The notes below the pieces were generated by a model that saw nothing but the letters and a program-made list of their open reading frames with translations, ran no database searches and was not told the DNA's origin. Made by a program: the position numbers and the translations under genes. A stretch of DNA of 64,000 nt from Neptunomonas phycophila (GTDB lineage Bacteria > Pseudomonadota > Gammaproteobacteria > Pseudomonadales > Balneatricaceae): positions 2,728,001 through 2,792,000 of the forward strand of contig NZ_MRCI01000001.1 in the NCBI RefSeq assembly GCF_001922575.1. Reading direction: 5' to 3'. Shown here piece by piece: positions 9,091 to 19,216 of the stretch; the stretch's first letter is position 1; the number at the start of each line of letters is the position of its first letter.

Positions 9091-11292
9091 TTAGCTAGCA
9101 AAATCCTGCAGCAGTTGTTGCTGCGCACTGAAGGCAGGTTCGCCTTCTTCCGGTGCTAATAGATTGTAGCTACCATCCGCTTTGAGCTCCCAACTTTCCG
9201 TATTGTCGGCTAAATAGTAGTCCAACTCTTTTTTAACACGCTCGGCAAGTTTACCCGACAATGGGAATCCCGTTTCAACTCGATGCAGCATATTACGCTC
9301 CATCCAATCAGCACTGGCGCAAAACACTTCAGGGTTTCCGTTATTGCCGAAATAACAAACGCGCGTATGTTCCAAGAAGCGACCAATCACCGAGCGCACT
9401 GTGATATTTTCAGAGATACCGGGCAACCCTGGACGCAAACGGCACATCCCGCGGATAATCAGCTCTATTTTCACACCGGCTTGTGATGCTTCATACAATG
9501 CACGGATCATCTTAGGCTCAGTAAGGCCATTCACTTTCACGATAACATGGCCTGGCTTACCACTGGCTGCTAACTTGGCTTCTCGCTGCACCAGTTCAAT
9601 CATTTTGGTATGCAGCGTGAATGGCGCATTAAAGATCTTCTTCAAGCGCTGAATTTTGCCCATTCCGGTTAACTGCTGGAACACTTTATGGACATCTTCA
9701 CCAATTTCGTCATTTGACGTTAAGTAACTGTAATCGGTGTACAAACGTGCCGTTCCAGAGTGATAGTTACCCGTACCTAAATGGCAGTAACGCACAAGGT
9801 TGCTACCTTCTCGGCGAACAATCAGCATGAGCTTGGCATGCGTTTTGTAACCGACAACACCGTAGACCACCAAACAGCCAGCTTCTTGCAATCGGCTTGC
9901 TAAGTGCAGGTTACTTTCTTCATCAAAACGGGCGCGCAATTCGATAACGACTGTAACTTCTTTACCCGCACGCGCTGCTTCAACCAGCGCGTTAACAATA
10001 TCGGATTTATCACCTGTGCGGTAAAGCGTTTGCTTAATCGCAATCACATCCGGGTCTTTAGCCGCTTTCATGATCAAATCGACTACCGGCGTAAATGATT
10101 GGAAAGGATGCAACAACAACTGGTCACCGCCTTTAAGCGAGTTAAAAACGTTGGCCTCTTTCTCTTTTTTAAGCTTGTTTGGCACACCAGGTGAAAAAGG
10201 CGGCCAACGCAATTCAGGGCGCTTAACTAAATCACGCACAGCCATCAGGCGCGTCAAGTTAACAGGACCATCTACTTTATAGACTTGATCATCGGATAGA
10301 TGAAACTCTTGCATCAAAAAGTCGGTCAACGCCTCAGGTGTGCGATTATCAACCTCTAAACGCACCGCATCACCGTACTTACGCGAGTGTAATTCACCAC
10401 GTAAGGTACGCGCTAAGTCATCCATTTCTTCAAAATCAAAGGTTAAATCGGCATTACGTGTAATACGGAATTGGAAACAACCTTTCACTTTCATGCCGGG
10501 AAACAACTCATCGGCAAATTGGTGAATAATCGATGACAAGAAGATCAGATTATCTCCCCCATCACTTAGCTCATCCGGCATACGAATCAAACGCGGCAAT
10601 GAACGCGGCGCTGGTATGATAGCCATACCCGTCTCACGGCCAAATGCATCTTTGCCGTCTAACTCAACTATAAAGTTAAGTGACTTATTCACTAAGCGCG
10701 GAAATGGATGAGCGGGGTCTAAACCGATAGGGCTAATGACGGGTACAACCTTCTCTTCAAAGTACTCGCGGACCCAAGCCAGTTGCTCGGCTGTCCAGTC
10801 GCGGCGACGCAAAAAGTGAATACCCTGTCGCTCCATTTCTGGAAACATAATTTCGTTCAGAATGCGGTACTGGCGCTCGACATTGATATGGCAAATTTCA
10901 CGGATTTTTTCGAGTACCTTTTTTGGGTACATCGCATCTGGGCCCACCACTTCACGACCATATTTCAATTGACGGAGCTGGTCGGCCACGCGAATTTCAA
11001 AGAACTCATCAAGATTGCTCGAAAAGATCAATAAGAACATCAGCCGTTCAAGTAAAGGATGGCGTTCAACTAATGATTGCTCTAGTACGCGCACATTAAA
11101 TTGAAGATGGCTTAACTCGCGATTGATGTAGAGCTCAGGCGCTTTTAAATCAACGGGTTCAACTTCTACGGGGTGATCAACCGTTGGAAGGATCTCACGG
11201 CTTTCTACTAACGCTTGTGCGGCCTGATTGGGCACCTGCTCGTCTGTCATCTCTGCTACCTCTAACTCAATAGCGGTTTCTTGCTTTGTCAT
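9091..11292 (-). CDS. ppk1: Polyphosphate kinase 1
   Basis: This 733-residue PPK1 has N, H, C1 and C2 domains in the usual order. The phospho-accepting His lies in YKTHAKL, the second conserved His in LEHTRVCYF, and an ELRARFDEESN segment binds nucleotide. It makes long-chain polyphosphate from ATP at the membrane. The start is the ATG at 11292, which has GGAGA six bases upstream. A TTG at 11325 would add 11 residues but lacks a ribosome site. It is downstream of hemB on the same strand, with 145 bases between. Confidence 0.97.
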   Translation of the reverse strand: MTKQETAIELEVAEMTDEQVPNQAAQALVESREILPTVDHPVEVEPVDLKAPELYINRELSHLQFNVRVLEQSLVERHPLLERLMFLLIFSSNLDEFFEIRVADQLRQLKYGREVVGPDAMYPKKVLEKIREICHINVERQYRILNEIMFPEMERQGIHFLRRRDWTAEQLAWVREYFEEKVVPVISPIGLDPAHPFPRLVNKSLNFIVELDGKDAFGRETGMAIIPAPRSLPRLIRMPDELSDGGDNLIFLSSIIHQFADELFPGMKVKGCFQFRITRNADLTFDFEEMDDLARTLRGELHSRKYGDAVRLEVDNRTPEALTDFLMQEFHLSDDQVYKVDGPVNLTRLMAVRDLVKRPELRWPPFSPGVPNKLKKEKEANVFNSLKGGDQLLLHPFQSFTPVVDLIMKAAKDPDVIAIKQTLYRTGDKSDIVNALVEAARAGKEVTVVIELRARFDEESNLHLASRLQEAGCLVVYGVVGYKTHAKLMLIVRREGSNLVRYCHLGTGNYHSGTARLYTDYSYLTSNDEIGEDVHKVFQQLTGMGKIQRLKKIFNAPFTLHTKMIELVQREAKLAASGKPGHVIVKVNGLTEPKMIRALYEASQAGVKIELIIRGMCRLRPGLPGISENITVRSVIGRFLEHTRVCYFGNNGNPEVFCASADWMERNMLHRVETGFPLSGKLAERVKKELDYYLADNTESWELKADGSYNLLAPEEGEPAFSAQQQLLQDFAS

Positions 11293-11437
11293 ACCAGTCT
11301 CCGTTCTATAGCTTGCAGAGACCAACTCAATTGCGACCGCCCCAGATTAATAAGCTGCTGTTTCACCTTGAACTCACATGTAAGCCTTTCACTTAGCATG
11401 AGACAACACGCAACGGTTAAACAGCAGCAAAAGCCTG

Positions 11438-12654
<1,217 letters not shown>

Positions 12655-15600
12655 TTAATCCGGCGAAACCACAGCGGGCCGCTTCCGCATGGACAAGCGA
12701 TACAGTAACGGAATAACAAACAACGTCAGGACGGTAGAAAATACTAACCCCGCCACAATAGCCGTTGCAACAGGCCCCCAAATTAATGATTTACCACCGA
12801 GTCCCGTGGCTAATGAGAAGAGCCCTGCAATGGTGGTTAGCGATGTGATTAAAATGGGGATGACCCGTCTGCGCGAGGCATACAAGGTCGCATGTAAAAC
12901 ACTCATGCCTTTGTCTAACCGCTGATTGGCTGCCGAAATCAGCACGATAGCCGCATTCACGGCGATACCAGCCAGCGCAACCACGCCGTATAGCGTATAC
13001 AAGCTGAGCGGATTATTCGTTAGCCATAAACCCAAAACAACACCAGTAAACGCCATAGGAACCGTTACCAATATAATTAAAGGCTGTGAGTAACTGGTAA
13101 ACTGAGTCCCTAAAATGAGATACATAACGCCAACACCAAATAAAAACAGCAAACCGATGTAATCCATGCTTTCTTTGATATCGTCTAGCTCGCCTGAGAA
13201 GTCGAGCCCCAGTGTTGGATAACGACTTTGCAGTTTCTCATCCCATTGAGCTTGTAACCAGGTATTGGCAGCAACGGTATCCATGCCCCCTTCCCGCAAG
13301 TCGGCTTCGACCGTTATAGCCCGTCGGAAGTTGTAATGTCGTATATTCCCGAGGGTGGTTTGATATTGAGCGTTCACCAGTGCATTTAATGGCACCATAA
13401 CACCATTTTTATCTGGTATACGGAACGCCAGCAAATCATCGATGCGCTGATATCGACCGGGAGCCGCTTTAATGCGCACTTCTAATTTTTGCCCCTGTGA
13501 TTGCATATCAGCCACCACTTCGCCATCGACCAAAAGTTGCACCGCACGCAGCACATCCGCCGGATTAATACCGGCCTGTGTAATGGCGGTATAATCGGGC
13601 TGCATGGTCAACGACATCCGCCCCGCACCTGCATCATCTGTAATATCGCGGATATCAGGCTGCTCACTCATTACCGCTTGTAAATCATTGGCGGCTGAGC
13701 GAAGTTCTTCGTAGTTATCACCACGGACTTTGACACTAATCGGCTTAGATACGGGTGGCCCACCAGCCAAACGCAAAAAGGAGATACGCACCGGACCGAT
13801 AACACTGGTCACTTCGTCGCGCATGGCATCCATCAGCTCATCTACGCTGCGGTTATCAGGCGTTTTGGGCTGCAATCCAACCACTATTTGACCATAGTGA
13901 TCGCCAAAATAAGGCTCCCGATCGGTAAACATCTGACCCGAATAACTGGCTAACGCCAATGTATCTTCCGGACGTAAAAACTGACGTGCTCGGTCTTCAA
14001 CAACCTGTACGACCTCTAAGGTGCGCTCTAAGCGCGTATCCGGTGGCATTTCTACGTTAATATAAAAGACACGCTTGGCATCTGAGGCAAAGAAATCCAT
14101 CTTAATAAAACCTGCACCAATTAATCCCATAGCGCCAACAAAGACAGAAAAGACAATGATTAATGTGAGGTATGGGCGCCGTAACGATTTAAGCAGGGCA
14201 CGAATATAAGTCCGTTGGATTTTTGCGGTGATGCGCTGCCGCCGTTGCTGCATTTTTGAGGGCTTATCAAAACTTATTTTTGCAACCAATACATGCGCCG
14301 GCAACATCCAGAACGCCTCAACCAGCGAAATAGCCAAAGCAATGGTCACAACGAGCGGTATGACCCGCATAAAATCACCCAATATACCGGGTAGCAACAT
14401 GAGAGGCATGAAAGCTGCCATGGTTGTCAGTACGGCGCTGGTAACGGGCTGAGCTACTTCTCTTAATGAATCTAAAGCCGCTTCTAACGGTGTCACCCCA
14501 TGCTGAAGCCGGTGGTAAATAGCCTCCACCACAACGACGGCATCATCAACCAACATACCTAAAACAATAACAACACCGATGAGTACTACCACATTTAAGG
14601 TTTCACCCATCATCCAGAGCACCCAAAACGTACCGGCTAATATAAAAGGAATACCAATCGCCGTTAGTACTGCAATGCGTAACCCTAAAAATAGCCAAGC
14701 CACCAGCAATACTAGCAACAAGCCTATTAGTGCATTATTTTGCATGAGCGAAATGGCTTGGCGAGTAGGGACGGTTTGATCGTCTAAGAGCTCTAAACGA
14801 ACGCCACTTTTAACCTCTAGTTGGTTACGCTCTCCCATGTATTCTCGAACAGCACTCACGAGATCGAGTGTGTTAGCGCTGTCTTTTTTCATGATCGCAA
14901 ATACAACAGCGGGACGATCATCAACACGCGCTAATTGTGCCGACTTTTTTGTTGTACGCACGACATCAGCCAAACGGCTTAATCGCAGATCACCTGTCGC
15001 CCCAACCAGAGGAATTTGCATAACATCATCGGTTTGATCGCTTCGGCCCTCTAAACGAACAAGCCAGCTTTGATCCCCCAAGGAAACCGACCCTGCCGAA
15101 ACATCTTTAAACCAAAGCGCTACAGAATCAGACACCTGGGCAGGGCTAATCCCTAAGGCTTGCAAGCGCTCTAAATTAAGCTGCACTTGTATCTCGGGAT
15201 CATCTAACGCAATGGCATCAACCCGATCAACGCCCGCGATTCGCTCTAGATCTTTGCGGACAATTTCAGCCTGCTGGCGTAAATTATCATCTTGCGCAGC
15301 GGCGGTCACAGCCAACATGGCACTTGGAAAGGCGTTCCCCGAGGTGATTTCAATGATCCAAGGCTCGCTGGCTTCATCAGGTAACTCGGCCTCAGCATTT
15401 TGGAGTTCTCGACGAATCGAGCTCACGTGTTTATCAAACGTGCGCTCATCGATATCTTCAAAGCGTATCAGCATACTGGATACACCTTCCCGACTGTTAG
15501 ATGACACAAAGCGCATATCAGAAATAGAGCGCACAGCATCTTCTAAGGGATTAGTTACCCGTAACTCAACATCTTGGGCTGAGGCCCCCGGTAAAGTCGT

Positions 15601-15744
15601 TGTTACAGATATCCAGTTGAAATTGATCGTCGGGTCTTGCTGGCGCGGTAACATCATATACGCCGTCATACCAATGACGAGGACTAGGATAAAGGTGAGG
15701 TTCGCCAGTACATGGTTATTGAGCAGTCGGGTTATCACGCTCAT
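12655..15744 (-). CDS. RND-family efflux transporter, inner-membrane permease
   Basis: A 1029-residue RND protein in the AcrB/MMPL superfamily. It has an N-terminal transmembrane segment (ANLTFILVLVIGM), two large periplasmic loops and two six-helix bundles. The proton-relay pair is present as VDDAVVVVE in TM4. At the place of the TM10 lysine of AcrB (K940), this protein reads GIAVNAAI, with Asn, as in many environmental RND pumps. The start is the ATG at 15744, inside the last codons of the adaptor gene (29-base overlap). No outer-membrane channel gene is nearby. Substrate unknown. Confidence 0.92.
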   Translation of the reverse strand: MSVITRLLNNHVLANLTFILVLVIGMTAYMMLPRQQDPTINFNWISVTTTLPGASAQDVELRVTNPLEDAVRSISDMRFVSSNSREGVSSMLIRFEDIDERTFDKHVSSIRRELQNAEAELPDEASEPWIIEITSGNAFPSAMLAVTAAAQDDNLRQQAEIVRKDLERIAGVDRVDAIALDDPEIQVQLNLERLQALGISPAQVSDSVALWFKDVSAGSVSLGDQSWLVRLEGRSDQTDDVMQIPLVGATGDLRLSRLADVVRTTKKSAQLARVDDRPAVVFAIMKKDSANTLDLVSAVREYMGERNQLEVKSGVRLELLDDQTVPTRQAISLMQNNALIGLLLVLLVAWLFLGLRIAVLTAIGIPFILAGTFWVLWMMGETLNVVVLIGVVIVLGMLVDDAVVVVEAIYHRLQHGVTPLEAALDSLREVAQPVTSAVLTTMAAFMPLMLLPGILGDFMRVIPLVVTIALAISLVEAFWMLPAHVLVAKISFDKPSKMQQRRQRITAKIQRTYIRALLKSLRRPYLTLIIVFSVFVGAMGLIGAGFIKMDFFASDAKRVFYINVEMPPDTRLERTLEVVQVVEDRARQFLRPEDTLALASYSGQMFTDREPYFGDHYGQIVVGLQPKTPDNRSVDELMDAMRDEVTSVIGPVRISFLRLAGGPPVSKPISVKVRGDNYEELRSAANDLQAVMSEQPDIRDITDDAGAGRMSLTMQPDYTAITQAGINPADVLRAVQLLVDGEVVADMQSQGQKLEVRIKAAPGRYQRIDDLLAFRIPDKNGVMVPLNALVNAQYQTTLGNIRHYNFRRAITVEADLREGGMDTVAANTWLQAQWDEKLQSRYPTLGLDFSGELDDIKESMDYIGLLFLFGVGVMYLILGTQFTSYSQPLIILVTVPMAFTGVVLGLWLTNNPLSLYTLYGVVALAGIAVNAAIVLISAANQRLDKGMSVLHATLYASRRRVIPILITSLTTIAGLFSLATGLGGKSLIWGPVATAIVAGLVFSTVLTLFVIPLLYRLSMRKRPAVVSPD

Positions 15745-16768
15745 CCTCTCCCTGCTCGATCGTAATCTCATCTCCATCATTAAGGACGTACTGACCACTC
15801 ACGATCAATTGCGCTGTTGGGCTAAGGCGCGTCGTCACAGACTGCCCCGGCTTAGCGCCCGGTATAGCGGCAAATCGAGCTTTATTGCCATCCGCTAACA
15901 TGACACCGACTTGATTGCCCCGTGTGACAGTATACATAGCGGGGATAGAAGGCTGTGCCTTTTGCCACACAAGCTCTCCAGTAGCGCCGCTCAGCGCTTG
16001 CGCTTGCGCGAATTCAAGCCGCACTTCTTGGGTGCGAGCTGTTGACTTAATAAAAGGTAAGATGGATCGCACAGTCACTGGATAGCGATTCTCTCCTGTG
16101 CGTAACCAAATATTTTCACTGGCGCCCAAGCTTGTGACTTGCTCGGGTTGTAAAGCTGCACTCACTTCGCCGCGACGTGTATCTAGCAACTTAACCACAG
16201 CGGCCCCTGAAGGTAGCAACGCTCCTGGCGCGGTATAGACCTCAGTCACCACACCATCAAAAGGTGCTAACACAGAGCAACGACCAACGTTCAAGGCCGA
16301 GATAGCCTCTTCTGCTTTCCCGCCCTGTAATTGCGCCCATAGCGAGTTGAGTTCAGATTGTCGCTGATTAAGCACATCAACCGATACACTACCCGTAGTT
16401 TGCAACTTTTTGGTTCGCTTTAATTGCCGACTGGCTAACCCAACTTGGCTTGAAAGAGACTTCGCACGCTGTTTAGCTTGCTCTTCGTATAAGAGATAAT
16501 CCTGGCAATCGAGCTCAGCAAGTGCCTGACCTTTAGCGACGGAATCCCCCACTTTGACCGGTAACTCAAGCAATTTAGCGGTAATTTCAGCGCTAACAAC
16601 AATGTGCTGCTCGTTTACAACGGTAGCAGGAGCCGTTAGTTCTTCGAAGCTAACAACAGAAGATAAGGGTTTTACGATCACAGGCGTAGCAGCATACAAG
16701 GGGGCACAAAAAGCAATCAAGCCTCCCGCAACGCTGCACAATACGTCCTTATTTATACACTTCAACAT
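15716..16768 (-). CDS. RND efflux periplasmic adaptor (membrane fusion protein)
   Basis: A 350-residue HlyD/AcrA-type adaptor. A signal-like N-terminus (LCSVAGGLIAFCAPLYA) precedes a lipoyl half-motif, VKVGDSVAKGQALAELDC. A coiled-coil hairpin follows at about residues 100-160, then the second lipoyl half and a beta-barrel region. No lipobox Cys is visible after the signal, so it is probably soluble in the periplasm. It overlaps the RND gene by 29 bases and would bridge the pump to an outer-membrane channel encoded elsewhere. Confidence 0.9.
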   Translation of the reverse strand: MLKCINKDVLCSVAGGLIAFCAPLYAATPVIVKPLSSVVSFEELTAPATVVNEQHIVVSAEITAKLLELPVKVGDSVAKGQALAELDCQDYLLYEEQAKQRAKSLSSQVGLASRQLKRTKKLQTTGSVSVDVLNQRQSELNSLWAQLQGGKAEEAISALNVGRCSVLAPFDGVVTEVYTAPGALLPSGAAVVKLLDTRRGEVSAALQPEQVTSLGASENIWLRTGENRYPVTVRSILPFIKSTARTQEVRLEFAQAQALSGATGELVWQKAQPSIPAMYTVTRGNQVGVMLADGNKARFAAIPGAKPGQSVTTRLSPTAQLIVSGQYVLNDGDEITIEQGEDERDNPTAQ

Positions 16769-16834
16769 GTAGAACCATCCATTATGTTCATTGATACGCT
16801 AGCGATGAATAAGCGACATTATCGTATCAGTACT

Positions 16835-16873
16835 AACAACACAAAGCCCAGACAAGCTGGGCTTTGTGTTGTT
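16835..16873 (-). terminator. Terminator after hisF
   Basis: A 17-base perfect stem (AACAACACAAAGCCCAG and its complement) with a five-base loop. It lies 22 bases past the hisF stop. The minus-strand 3' arm ends in T-rich sequence. Confidence 0.85.
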
Positions 16874-16894
16874 CTAAATAACGCGAGAGCCAAC

Positions 16895-17668
16895 TTATAG
16901 ACGCACCTCTATCCCACGCGCTTGCATATACGCTTTAGCCTCTGGAATTGAGTATTCATTAAAGTGGAAGATGGAGGCTGCCAGCACAGCATCGGCCTTT
17001 CCTTCAATCACTCCGTCTACTAAATGATCTAAGTTACCAACGCCACCCGATGCAATTACAGGAACATGAACCGCTTCAGATATTGCGCGGGTAACACCTA
17101 GATCATAACCGTTTTTTACGCCGTCCTGATCCATAGACGTGAGCAAAATTTCGCCAGCGCCATAATCGACCATTTTTTTGGCCCACTCAACCGCGTCTAA
17201 ACCTGTCGGTTTGCGACCACCATGAGTGAAAATTTCCCAGCGGTCTTCCTCATCGGCTTTTGATACTTTTTTAGCATCTATCGCGACTACAATACACTGA
17301 GAACCAAAGCGTTGTGCGGCTTCACGCACAAACTCTGGATTAAACACGGCAGCACTATTAATTGATACTTTATCCGCACCAGCATTAAGCATGGTACGAA
17401 TATCATCACACGTACGAATCCCTCCACCTACAGTGAGCGGGATAAAAACCTGTGATGCCATTTTTTCAACGGTATGTACCATTGTGTCGCGGCCTTCATG
17501 CGTAGCCGTTATATCAAGAAAAGTGATCTCGTCTGCGCCTTGCTCATCATAACGCTTGGCGACTTCAACCGGGTCGCCTGCGTCGCGAATATCCAGAAAC
17601 TGCACGCCTTTAACAACACGGCCGTTTTCAACATCAAGGCAAGGAATAATACGTTTTGCGAGTGCCAC
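16895..17668 (-). CDS. hisF: Imidazole glycerol phosphate synthase, cyclase subunit
   Basis: A 257-residue TIM-barrel protein. The first catalytic Asp is in RIIPCLDV (D12) and the second in VVAIDAKK. The phosphate-binding GGGIR and ASGGVG loops are present. It converts PRFAR plus the ammonia delivered by HisH to imidazole glycerol phosphate and AICAR. The sequence is clearly HisF and not its paralogue HisA. Start GTG at 17668 with GGAGAAC upstream. It follows hisH directly, with only 39 bases between them. Confidence 0.96.
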   Translation of the reverse strand: MALAKRIIPCLDVENGRVVKGVQFLDIRDAGDPVEVAKRYDEQGADEITFLDITATHEGRDTMVHTVEKMASQVFIPLTVGGGIRTCDDIRTMLNAGADKVSINSAAVFNPEFVREAAQRFGSQCIVVAIDAKKVSKADEEDRWEIFTHGGRKPTGLDAVEWAKKMVDYGAGEILLTSMDQDGVKNGYDLGVTRAISEAVHVPVIASGGVGNLDHLVDGVIEGKADAVLAASIFHFNEYSIPEAKAYMQARGIEVRL

Positions 17669-17707
17669 GTTACGTTCTCCGATAGCTGCTTGTTTGGTAA
17701 GCCTTGT

Positions 17708-18355
17708 TTAAGGCTTACCATCCCAGTTCAAAAAGTTTTTTAGTAACTGTAAGCCTACCGTGTGGCTTTTTTCAGGATGAAATTGCACGGCGAACACGTT
17801 GTTATGACTTTGTGCAACATCAAAAGTATTACCGTAAGTACACATACCAGCCACCTGCTCACGCCTAACAGCATTCACATAATAACTGTGCACAAAGTAG
17901 AAACGGCTGTTATCTGGAATATCCTTCCACAAAGGATGATCAATGGTTTGCTTAACCTCATTCCACCCCATGTGCGGTACTTTTAGGCGCTCACCTTGCG
18001 CATCCGTATGATCATGCCCAAAAAACTGCACCTGCCCTTCAAATTCGCCTAGGCAGTCCACACCACCGTTTTCTTCTGAGCGCTGCATTAAAGCTTGGTA
18101 GCCAACACAAATCCCGAGGAAAGGTCTGCCTGAACGGATAGCTTGTGCTACTTCTTTATCCACACCTTGTGCATAAATTTCAGACATGCAATCACGGATT
18201 GCGCCTACTCCGGGTAATAAAACACGATCAGCGTCGGCAATTTTCTGGGCGTCCGAAGTCACCCAGACCTCAACACCCGGCTGCACGTGTTCTAACGCTT
18301 TGGCGACCGAGTGTAAATTGCCCATGCCATAATCAATCACGGCAATGGTGCTCAT
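17708..18355 (-). CDS. hisH: Imidazole glycerol phosphate synthase, glutaminase subunit
   Basis: A 215-residue class I glutamine amidotransferase. The nucleophile Cys lies in LGICVGYQ and the His/Glu pair in FHPEKSH. It hydrolyses glutamine and channels ammonia to HisF. The hisB stop and hisH start overlap by one base (TAATG), indicating coupled translation. Confidence 0.96.
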   Translation of the reverse strand: MSTIAVIDYGMGNLHSVAKALEHVQPGVEVWVTSDAQKIADADRVLLPGVGAIRDCMSEIYAQGVDKEVAQAIRSGRPFLGICVGYQALMQRSEENGGVDCLGEFEGQVQFFGHDHTDAQGERLKVPHMGWNEVKQTIDHPLWKDIPDNSRFYFVHSYYVNAVRREQVAGMCTYGNTFDVAQSHNNVFAVQFHPEKSHTVGLQLLKNFLNWDGKP

Positions 18356-18948
18356 TATAAAACGCCCTTCGTAGATGGCATCATGCCTGCCGCACGTTCA
18401 TCACGCTCAAGAGCCATGCGTAGTGCACGTCCAAACGCTTTAAAAATAGTCTCCGCTTGGTGATGAGCATTAAAGCCTTTGATGTTATCAATGTGCAAAG
18501 TCACACCCGCATGGTTAACAAACCCTTGGAAAAACTCCCAAAACAGCTGTGTATCCAAGCGGCCTATGCTGGCACGTGTAAACTCGCAATTAAAACTCAA
18601 GCCTGGACGGCCAGAAAAGTCGATCACAACCCGAGACAAAGCTTCGTCTAGCGGCACGTAGGCATGACCATAACGGTAGATCCCCTTCTTATCACCTACG
18701 GCTTCTTTAAAGGCCTGACCTAGCGTAATACCGATGTCTTCAACGGTGTGATGATCATCAATATAAATATCGCCATTGGCTTCAATCTCAATATCTATCA
18801 TGCCATGGCGAGCAATTTGATCCATCATATGCTCAAGAAAAGGAACCCCCGTATCCGCACTAAATTTGCCGGTTCCATCCAAGTTGATAGAGACCGTAAT
18901 TTGCGTTTCTAAGGTTTCGCGATTCACTGTAGCCTTACGCTCAGACAT
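18355..18948 (-). CDS. hisB: Imidazoleglycerol-phosphate dehydratase
   Basis: A 197-residue monofunctional dehydratase (no histidinol-phosphatase domain, unlike E. coli HisB). The metal-binding His motifs are [13 protein letters not shown] and DDHHTVED, with a second pair near FNAHHQAE. I chose the ATG at 18948, which has GGAG at good spacing, over a TTG six codons upstream. First gene of hisB-hisH-hisF. Confidence 0.95.
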   Translation of the reverse strand: MSERKATVNRETLETQITVSINLDGTGKFSADTGVPFLEHMMDQIARHGMIDIEIEANGDIYIDDHHTVEDIGITLGQAFKEAVGDKKGIYRYGHAYVPLDEALSRVVIDFSGRPGLSFNCEFTRASIGRLDTQLFWEFFQGFVNHAGVTLHIDNIKGFNAHHQAETIFKAFGRALRMALERDERAAGMMPSTKGVL

Positions 18949-18966
18949 GCTGCACTCCGATGACAA

Positions 18967-19216
18967 AACAGAAAACGTTCATTATATATCCAGCCGCCTT
19001 CAGATGCACCGTAAGGTATCGGTTTAAAACAATAAAACTCGACTAACCTGCAAAAACACATTGATGTTAAGTGGAACTGAGAAAAAAGATACGACTCTTA
19101 CCCTATACTTCAGTATCTTAACCTCCTGTTCACGTACAAGATGCAGGCTATACAGGTTATGATCATAAGTAATGATTTACGATGACTTTCGCTGGATGAC
19201 TAACTAAGGGATTTCC
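18967..19216. other. Divergent promoter region between hisB and the asmA-like gene
   Basis: About 250 bases with no gene. It must hold promoters for the his operon (minus) and the asmA-mutY-yggX operon (plus). No clear regulator site was recognised. Confidence 0.4.

Noticed and set aside
11293..11325. N-terminal extension of ppk1 from a TTG
   Set aside because: The internal ATG at 11292 has GGAGA at good spacing; the TTG has no ribosome site.
15745..15798. 18-residue GTG extension of the RND protein
   Set aside because: It overlaps the adaptor gene further and adds charged residues before the first helix; the ATG at 15744 matches the family start.
16895..17668. Possibility that this barrel gene is hisA
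   Set aside because: [16 protein letters not shown] and the C-terminal AASIFHF block are HisF-specific.
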